A stretch of DNA of 64,000 nucleotides from Euptelea pleiosperma (lineage: Eukaryota > Streptophyta > Magnoliopsida > Ranunculales > Eupteleaceae): contig CM068553.1 of the NCBI GenBank assembly GCA_035048495.1, positions 12,726,520 through 12,790,519 of the forward strand, read 5' to 3'. A model generated the notes under the pieces. It searched no databases. It was given only the letters and a program-made list of their open reading frames with translations, and was not told the DNA's origin. Below, in pieces: positions 57,011 to 64,000 of the stretch; position 1 is the stretch's first letter; every line of letters begins with the position of its first letter. A program made the translations under genes and the position numbers.

Positions 57011-57155
57011 ATTTTGAAGTGGCGATCATACAGCAATGATCGCGTGCCACATATACCCATGGTTACTTTTTAAGAAGTCTTTTTTAAAAACTAAAGCCTA
57101 AATCATGGGTATATGTGGTGCGCGATCATTGGGCGCATTATCGCTGCTTCAAAAG
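57011..57155. repeat. Inverted repeat with ~50-bp arms
   Basis: The left arm includes CAATGATCGCGTGCCACATA and TACCCATG; the right arm CATGGGTATATGTGG and TGCGCGATCATTGG, with TTTTGAAG / CTTCAAAA at the outer ends. The spacer is about 40 nt. A B-box-like GGTTCAAGCCC follows at 57193-57203. It may be a MITE; no target duplication was fixed. Confidence 0.75.
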
Positions 57156-59714
57156 TCCCGCTGCAATGATTTACTTCACGGGTGAGGTCTCTGGTTCAAG
57201 CCCAGGATGGCTCCGCATATAGTTCCTTTAACCGCATTTTCTAAACGAACCAGAGCCAATCCAAATTGATCTTGTAACAGATCTGCTACAGAACGAATAG
57301 GTTTATTTTTTCAAGTGATTCATATCGTCAAGTGTATCCATTCCAAATTTCATTCCAATCAAAATGATCCGCTTCAAAAATTCTTCCATTGGATATTTGG
57401 GAATCGGTCAGGTAATGAAAATAAGTCTTTTATATGCCATGGTGGTACCCGAACTGGCCTGAGTATTAAATGGGTTCAGGAAGTCAGACCCAAACCCGGA
57501 TGTCAGGATATTCTGATACCCAATGACAACCCTAGTTTTTACCCAATAAAATCAAAACTGGGAATACATGGATGTTACATAGGATCATCCATGGTGGAGA
57601 GATCATCCTCACCAAAAAACCAGCTCTTTTGACTCCATCTACATGTGGGCCCCACATGGCCATGAAAAATATATCCTGACCATACATGTATATATGGCAG
57701 ATATTAAATAGTTCCTACTATGCATGCTTTGTATTTTTAGTTTATTTTGGTTTTGTTCTTGTATCTGGAGGCATGCTTTGTTGCTTTATGAATATATTTT
57801 TTTTCCTGAACCATTATTGCTTCTCAGCAGCATATATTTATTCAAAGTAAGATCTCAATTCATCCAATTTGGGCAGGCATCAAAAAATATCTGCACTTTA
57901 TCCTATAATCTCGGCGATCTTATTGCAGTCTAGAAGCTTATGTCCGTAAATCATCTTAGCACGTATCGCCCGGAAGTACATTCAACAAAAACTTTAAGAA
58001 TCATTTTCAAGTGTGTTCTGACACACTCGTCGGTTAATGTAATTACATCTAATAGCGTTATTAAGTTCCGGTTGTTCAACTAGTGGGGCATTTAAGGGTC
58101 GGGTGTAACCATACATACATACATACACACATATACATGCATTCATACAACTGTGTGTGTCTAGTGATGATTATGAGGATTTGAAACCTTTGATTGTTGG
58201 AAAGCTTAGTTTAGCTAATGGGGTTAATAAATTATTTTAATGGTGAATAAAGGGTCCTAAAGGAGTCTTGAAAAGTTTGGCTTTGACTGGTATCATGGAA
58301 TTGCAAAAATGTTGATAAGATCTTGGGATTGAAAGTGGAATATATCCACAAAAGTTAGTTACTAAACCTCTCCACTAGAAATGGAGATGAATGAGATGTC
58401 AATTTTCTGAATAGAACTTAAAGAGATGATGATGAATAGATTTGACTAAGCTTTAATAAAGTTGTCCCAAAAACATGTTATGGATCATATGGTTAGTTAT
58501 TAGTCCCCTTCTCAGTTCTAAGAGTAACCAAAGGTTGAAGATGCTAGCAGTTCTAAGAGTAATCAAAGGTTGAAAGTGCTAGCTTGGTAAGTTGGTCAAG
58601 TTTGTCAGTGTTGATATCACAGACCTGAGCTCAATACCTGCCTTCATCCACTGACCACTAACCCGCTTACTCTAAAAAAACAGCTTAGCCACCAACCTTT
58701 TTGAAATTTAAGGATAAATTAACTCATTATCAACTAAGCAAAATATTATACATATGCATGTCAAGAAAAAGAAAATGAATGAAGTACATTTGCTCCTTGG
58801 ATGACTAGTAAACAAGGTGTCAGAAGATTTCAACTTCGACAGGCGACAAGTCCAAATAATTTTGACACATTTATGAAGAAATATTAAGGCTTGCCCCATG
58901 ATGATCTGACTTTGCTTTCTCATCATCATCAACACTGTTGTAAGCTTCTGAGTCTGGATTAAACTTTTGTACAGAGATAAGTTAGTATTCCAGTAGTTCA
59001 CACTTCATACTAGGGAGGGGGAGCTCTAATTGTTCACTCAATTTGTTACTGGAAGCGTAATAGGAATGCTTTATTGTTGATTCTACTGCCCACACACTCG
59101 TTCTCCCGTGGCTTTGATAACGAGTGCCAAGGACCGTTAATTAAATACGAAAAAAGACCATTTTTATGACAGCTGATATTGTTATATGAGAATTCGGCGT
59201 CTCAATTTCTGTTGTATAGCCCTTGGTGTTTTTTTGTGAGATTGCTTTCAGTTTTCTCTGTTCCTGCATTGCTATCGAACTTAGTAGATCATACATAAAC
59301 ATTAGTGAAGAAAATTATCCTAGATCATACATAAACTGCATCTCGATTTCTCATCTAGGTTTAATAATCCTAGATCATACATAAACTAAGCTTTCCAAGA
59401 AATGTCATAAATGCAATTCTTCGTATGCATAATATACATGCATTCCTGCATTGCTATCATCATTCCATTTTTTTCCTTCATAATAGAAAGACGATTGTTA
59501 TTACATTTTTTTTAGATTATTATGGCAACATTAGTGAAGAAATACCTTTAATAAGAACACACAGAGGGATAAGGCATTAATTAAAATATAATGGGCAAGA
59601 AATACCCACAAATCAATGATTTTCATCATCTAGGTGTAATTATCCTAAAAAGGAGATTGAGGAAGATGTTTCCTGTAGAATTGGAGATTGGTGGCTCAAG
59701 TCGCAATGCGCTTC
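57156..59714. other. Intergenic DNA, no gene identified
   Basis: This holds a CATA microsatellite (58109-58135), a near-exact 21-nt direct repeat (AGTTCTAAGAGTAACCAAAGG / TAATCAAAGG, 58517 and 58548), and TAGATCATACATAAACT three times (59286-59390). Frames at 57315-57632 and 59001-58708 (minus) have no recognised domain. Confidence 0.4.
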
Positions 59715-59885
59715 GGACCGAAATTTCGGTTTGTTGAAATTTCGTGAAATTTCAGTTTTTGTGAAATTTCGAAATTTTTATTACTAATCTCAATTTCAAA
59801 ATTTCCAAAATTTCGACATTTCGACCGAAATTTCGGTTTCGGGCCTCACCGAAATGGCATGTGAAACCGAAATTTTAAACCTCGG
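59715..59885. repeat. GAAATTTCG cluster bounded by inverted CCGAAATTTCGGT
   Basis: At least eight copies of GAAATTTCG or its variants occur in 170 bp, with ACCGAAATTTCGGTTT at both ends (59718 and 59823). Each word is itself palindromic. It may be a MITE; the ends are approximate. Confidence 0.75.
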
Positions 59886-60007
59886 GTCAAAGGCTCTAAA
59901 AGAGAAAGAAGAAGGGTGAAAATGATATGGATTAAAGTAGTTAAAAAAAACAAAAGATTCAAAGACACAAGCCTTAACAGACGATATAGCTTTAGATATA
60001 ATTGAAT

Positions 60008-60078
60008 AATGAAACAAGATTCATGTTCCTTGCCTCAAATAGTTGGGATAAGACATCGTGAATGATGATGACGATGAT
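60008..60078 (+). mobile_element. 3' tail of an RTE-type LINE
   Basis: TTGCCTCAAATAGTTGGGAT and AAGACATCGTGAATGATG with (GATGAC)n after it match the end of the tail at 45829-45900. It lies on the plus strand, about 0.9 kb downstream of the lipid gene's stop codon. Confidence 0.65.
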
Positions 60079-60960
60079 TAGATTATTATTGTCTTTTTGT
60101 TTTTATATTTTTCCTTTCCCTGAATGTTATTTCCTTGAGAAATCACTACTTCTAAAGATTAATTAATGGTTTGTGCAGGCCTAACAATCAAATGGTCCAT
60201 AACTGCTCCATTTTCTTCAATTTTAAACAAAAAAAAACATGATTTACAGTTTCAAGACCAAAGCCTAAAATTCACACAAAAAACCCCATCATTTTCTTCA
60301 ATCAACACAAGATCCATTAATCAAACCAAACTAACATTTCCCGCATTCAACCTGCTAAATCAAAATTTAATAACAATAAGCTTTTTATTTTTTCTAAAAA
60401 TAAATCTAGTTTTTCCAACCACTGAAACTCTACTTCTGCACTCAGAACACAACAATCAGCTGATTTTACTTTCTCTAAAATTAATGGCTCAATTTCATGC
60501 TTATGAAACAATTTTCTATAACTCCAATTCACAACAATTAGTGTAGCCATTGCCCATGCAAGCAACTTTTACGAACTTCCACAACCAGCAGTAGATCTTT
60601 TTCAGAGACCCATATAGACCCAAGTTCATGCAGAAGTCCACGTATATGCTCGGATTCATAGCAAGAGGCAGGTTAGATCCAAGTATTATTGATCTCATGT
60701 AATTCAAGAATAAGAATAAAAACCAAGTATTTTCTTGAACAACGATTAGACTCAGAACTATCAAAACCTGGGGAAGCTACAAAACTTATCTCATTTCTGT
60801 CTCTGAGAATGATCAAGCTCGTGTTAAGGCTTTCTTTCACCTACTCTCTCCTCCCAAGTTATTGTGTGTGCGCTTTTAATTACCCCATCTTTCCAAAAAC
60901 AAAGAAACCATAAATCTTTCACTTTCGTATTTTCTAGCGACGGTGATCAACTTTTATAAT
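60079..60960 (-). other. 3' flank / UTR of the cytidylyltransferase gene
   Basis: This lies directly downstream (minus strand) of the stop codon at 60961-60963. The plus frame 60166-60546 is Asn/Leu/Phe-rich with no domain; I treat it as chance. The poly(A) site is not determined. Confidence 0.45.
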
Positions 60961-61052
60961 TCACACCCCATAAAGTGGTAAGAAGGCTTTGACAAAGGAG
61001 TATGCAAGAGCACCCGTGAATATGTAGCTGTCCACCCTATCAAGTATTCCAC
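60961..61052 (-). CDS. Phosphatidate cytidylyltransferase (CDP-DAG synthase), last coding exon
   Basis: The minus strand shows a splice acceptor GTGTGCAG (61060-61053), then 92 nt: a split Gly codon, GILDRVDSYIFTGALAYSF, VKAFLPLYGV and TGA. G-[G]-I-x-D-R-V-D is the end of the family signature (..H-G-G-x-x-D-R-x-D), and the tail matches plastid-type CDS4/CDS5 proteins. The enzyme makes CDP-diacylglycerol from phosphatidate and CTP for phosphatidylglycerol synthesis at membranes; SYIFTGALAYSFV is the last membrane helix. The exon carrying the preceding KDSG..PGH part is not between 61053 and 64000, so the intron exceeds 2.9 kb or the upstream gene is lost. The exon itself has no defect. Confidence 0.88.
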
Positions 61053-62094
61053 CTGCACACAAGCATTATTTCTACATCATAAACAAAAATCATCTTCGAT
61101 TCAGTGGACGTGGAACACAGAGCAATAGTAAATTTATTCTAATCAGAACTCAAAACTACAACAAAAAAAAGGAGCAAAGAAATTATGGAACACAAGTTAT
61201 TTTAGCCCATAGATTTTATAATTAACCATTTTTCTTTCTCCCACCTGATCGATGAATGCAGCTTTTGACAGACCATCATCACGACGCAGAAGCAATATTG
61301 GTGGAACAAATTAATACTACTGCAAAGTACTAGAATGAAAATCTTTACAAAAAAATTCATCCAAAGTCCCCCATCTTTTCATGCATTTTTCTATTTTTTT
61401 TTTCTTTTTTCCTTTAGCTCTTGATCAGCAACCTCAAGGCTGTGAGTCTGTGACACAAAGTAACATCTTTGAACCATGGGCTCAATCATATCTAAAGATA
61501 CAAGAAGGATGATGAATCCAAACTTCAGATCAATCACTCACAAAGTGATGTGGAAACGACTTCATTCATCGCACTTGCATCGAATTAAACTTTTAAGTAC
61601 TGCTTAGTTATTATTATTGTGGATTGTACCAATTCAAGGATGAGAGCAAACCCATGAAAGTCGTAGACACCTCCTGGGGACCAGAATGAATTTTGAAGGT
61701 AATTGGACAGTGCTTCTTTAGGACCCAGTCATCATATACATGCACTGTGCCGTGATTGTTTCCTGACCTGTGTCATTGCTCCCCTCTTTCTGAAATTTTT
61801 TTAGGCCATGATTAGGCTTAGTCATCACTTCGACTTTGCCACCATTATACTCGGTATCACCACATCAGATCCAAGAGTAGATGACATGTTTACGATTTCC
61901 ACTTTTCACAAGGGTTAGAAGTGTTGGAAACAATCAAAAAATATTCTAGGAGGATAAATGCGTTAACGTGATTGAATCAATATCCAATTTAACCAAATAG
62001 ACTTTTTCCTTCTTACAAGGAGGGATCATGCAATGTGCAAAGTCTGTAAGGTCATCCTGAGAGAGAGTTTAACTATGCAACATAGGCTAATGGT
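61053..62094 (-). other. Intron sequence of the cytidylyltransferase gene
   Basis: Acceptor-side intron DNA, AT-rich with poly-A/T tracts. The minus strand near 61300-61240 has a short open stretch (PILLLRRDDGLSKAAFIDQ before GTGGGA) that could be an alternative exon, but it does not match the family. Confidence 0.5.
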
Positions 62095-63312
62095 TATAGA
62101 TGTTTGCATTAAGATATGGAAGAAAACTGAAAGTAAAAAGGGTCCAAAAATTAGCTGGTGGAACTTAAAAGGAGATAAAGTAGTGTCTTTCAGAAAATAA
62201 ATTGTTAGAAGAGGGAAAAAAGAATTTAGACATAGAAACTACAGTTATATGGGATGGGATGACTAGTTGTATTAATAGAGTGGCAAAAGAAGTTTCTGAA
62301 GAGTCTAAAGGGAGAAGTCACTCAGAAAAGAAACTTGGTGGCGGAGTGAGGAAATCCAGAAAGCGATAAGAGAGAAAAGGCTATGCTACAAACTTGGCAA
62401 CGAACTAGAAATGAGGAAAACTTTGAAAAATATCGAAATGTTAAAAAGGAAGCGAAGAAAGTAATAATTAGTGAGGCAAAACATAAGCTGTATAACGACT
62501 TGTACAATAGCTTGAAAATAAAAGATGGAAAGAAAGATTCTCTAAACTTGCAATAATGAGAGAGGGACACTAGTGACATTAATCAAGTTAGATGCATTAC
62601 GAACGAATACCAAAGAGTTTTGGTTAGGGACGAAGTGATTAAGAAAAGATGGAGGAGTTACTTTCTGAAATAATTAAATGAGGGATACATATGGAGTTTA
62701 AAACTATAAGGAGACGCTAGTCACGCTACTCTTAGAGAGACCAGAGGATATATAAACTCTGATAGGATTAAGGTTACAAAAGTGAAAGAAGTTCTGGCTA
62801 AGAAGTAGATAGGAAAGGCTCTAGATCCCGATGGTATTCCAATAATGGTTTGGAAGAAAGTGCATGTATTCAATAAGAATTTGGAGACTAAGAAAATGTC
62901 AGATAAGTGGAAAAGTATTATGGTACCTATATACAAAAATAAAGAGATGTACAAAATTGTACTAACTATAGTTGGATAAAACTTATGAACCACTAATAAA
63001 ATTATGGGAGAGTTAGAGAAAATATTACGACAAGAAACAAAAATATTAGAATACCAGTTTGTTTTAATGCCAGCGAGGTCAACATCGAGGCTATCTTTAG
63101 ACTAGAAAATTAATTGAAAAGCTTCAAGGAAAGTGGAAGAATCTACATATGATTTTTATTGACTAATAAAAAGCATATGATAGAGTTCTTAGAGAATTAA
63201 TCTAGTGGATATTAGGGAAAAAAAAGAAATCTTAACCAATAATATTGACATTACTAAGAACATGGATGTTAGAGCGGTAACTAGTGTGACAACAGTTGGT
63301 GGTGAGACAAGT
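62095..63312 (+). pseudogene. RTE-type LINE remnant in the intron
   Basis: Across shifting frames the text follows plant RTE ORF2. It includes GPKISWWNLKGDKVVSF (62139-62190), VQKAIREKRLCYKTWQRTRN (62355-62410) and KKEAKKVISEAKHKLYNDLY (62449-62508). DPDGIPIMVWKK (62825-62860) is RT motif 1 (usually GPDGIPIE.WK). SDKWKSIMVPIYKNK (62900-62943), KILRQETKILEYQFVLMPAR (63020-63080, usual FG.M.GRST) and MDVRAVTSVTTVGGETS (63262-63312) follow. Many stops and indels. It is cut at 63312 by a copia LTR. Orientation is opposite to the host gene. Confidence 0.85.
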
Positions 63313-63478
63313 TGCTATCAAATACATATTTCTATGTAATAGGGGTAGTATTGTAAATACTCCTCTTGAGGGGTATATTTGTCTTTTGTAAAGTTTTCTA
63401 TACATGACATCCTTCTCTCTCTTCTCCCTCTTCTCTCTTTGATCCTAAACCCAACCCTAACCCTAATCTATCAATTCA
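63313..63478 (+). mobile_element. Ty1/copia 5' LTR (element continues past the window)
   Basis: A short LTR with a CT-rich transcript start area and CCTAACCCTAATC text ends in TCAATTCA, three bases before a primer-binding site. The left border, near TGCTATCAAATAC, is inferred from where the RTE match stops. Internal sequence runs to the window edge without a readable gag start. Confidence 0.65.
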
Positions 63479-63481
63479 ACT

Positions 63482-63493
63482 TGGTATCAGAGC
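63482..63493 (+). other. Primer-binding site, initiator tRNA-Met
   Basis: TGGTATCAGAGC is the exact complement of the plant initiator-methionine tRNA 3' end, the usual copia primer. It follows the LTR end by three bases. Confidence 0.9.
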
Positions 63494-64000
63494 CATCTAA
63501 AGGAGTTTTTGAAGAGAGTTCTACCAAAGATCAACAAGGGAGCTGATGACATCATCAAGGTCATACGGCTGTTGACGTCAGTCGTACGGACAAGGTACTC
63601 ATCTTTCTCCCAAACGTTAGATCTTGATAGATCTCTATTTTTTGAGTTTTTTGTTGATTTTTATAAAAAAATTTGGGTTCATCTGGTGGCTGTTTTGCTC
63701 ATTTCTCTTGAATATTGGAAAAAATTGCGATTTTGAACCAGCTGGTTTTTAGGGTTCTTAGCAGCCCTTTTGTTGGGGTTTGTCTCTTGTTTTTTTATCC
63801 TCCACAATCGAACCTACACAAAGATACCTAATTTGTACCAATCCATAACCGACTGAAGTTTTTGTGAGAAGTTTTTCACCCTCTAGGTACCGCTGGCGAC
63901 GTTAATGTCTTATAGGACTATCGGTTGGGTCCTAAACTTCCCCAAATCGATCCCAGACCTTCTTAAATTTTATTTCATAGCCCTAGGATATTCTCCTTCA
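63494..64000 (+). mobile_element. Copia internal leader, truncated by window end
   Basis: This is untranslated leader sequence downstream of the primer-binding site. The frame 63509-63736 is not recognised as gag. It could also be a non-autonomous element. Confidence 0.5.

Noticed and set aside
57181..57225. tRNA gene suggested by GGTTCAAGCCC
   Set aside because: Only a B-box-like word is present; no A box, anticodon arm or acceptor pairing could be laid out.
60166..60546. 126-codon plus-strand frame
   Set aside because: Asn/Phe/Leu-rich, opposite to and downstream of the cytidylyltransferase exon; best explained as AT-rich 3' flank.
63267..63312. TGTTAGAGCGG as the start of the copia LTR
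   Set aside because: The stretch translates as a conserved RTE block (AVTSVTTVGGETS) continuing the upstream LINE, so the LTR must start after it.

Overview
This window is nuclear DNA of a flowering plant. It is gene-poor and crowded with nested transposable elements. Supporting signs are an intronless GRAS regulator with a miR171 target site, a GT-AG spliced chloroplast-type lipid gene exon, dual-RNase-H Ty3/gypsy sequence of the Tat lineage, L1 and RTE LINEs, copia pieces, a TRIM, Helitrons and several MITE families. The species cannot be named from the sequence alone.

Only two host genes are convincing. (1) A HAIRY MERISTEM/SCL6-type GRAS gene at 37027-39468 (+): 813 residues, no intron, all GRAS motifs, a perfect-looking miR171 site, a GA-rich leader and two overlapping upstream ORFs. 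(2) The last coding exon of a phosphatidate cytidylyltransferase (CDP-diacylglycerol synthase) gene at 60961-61052 (-). Its other exons lie beyond the right edge, and its last intron has taken up an RTE LINE that in turn holds a copia LTR.

Layout. 1-8.2 kb: AT-rich DNA, a TRIM fragment, two head-to-tail copies of a long-LTR family, an L1 LINE fragment (-), a hAT MITE, and a three-copy array of foldback MITEs. 8.2-21.4 kb: a 5'-truncated, decayed Tat element (gag, protease, RT, RNase H, second RNase H, integrase), then a minisatellite, a spliced antisense gene with its own TATA box, a polypurine tract and a 3' LTR. That LTR is split by a 3.79-kb solo-LTR-like unit with an exact ACTAC target duplication. 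21.4-36 kb: duplicated segments, hAT and Mutator MITEs, a tandem Helitron array, a 75-100-bp minisatellite with AG runs. 36-41 kb: the GRAS gene. 41-54 kb: foldback MITEs, a complete TRIM, a second Helitron array, a Tourist MITE. 54-61 kb: mostly unique sequence with microsatellites and a few MITEs. 61-64 kb: the intron of the lipid gene with nested retroelements.

The best structural evidence is internal. The window holds its own pre-insertion site (near 7753-7767) for both the Helitron array at 26654-27508 and the Mutator MITE at 27523-27916. Several hAT MITEs have readable 8-bp target duplications, which let nested insertions be ordered. The most unusual system is the antisense, intron-bearing gene carried inside the Tat retrotransposon.
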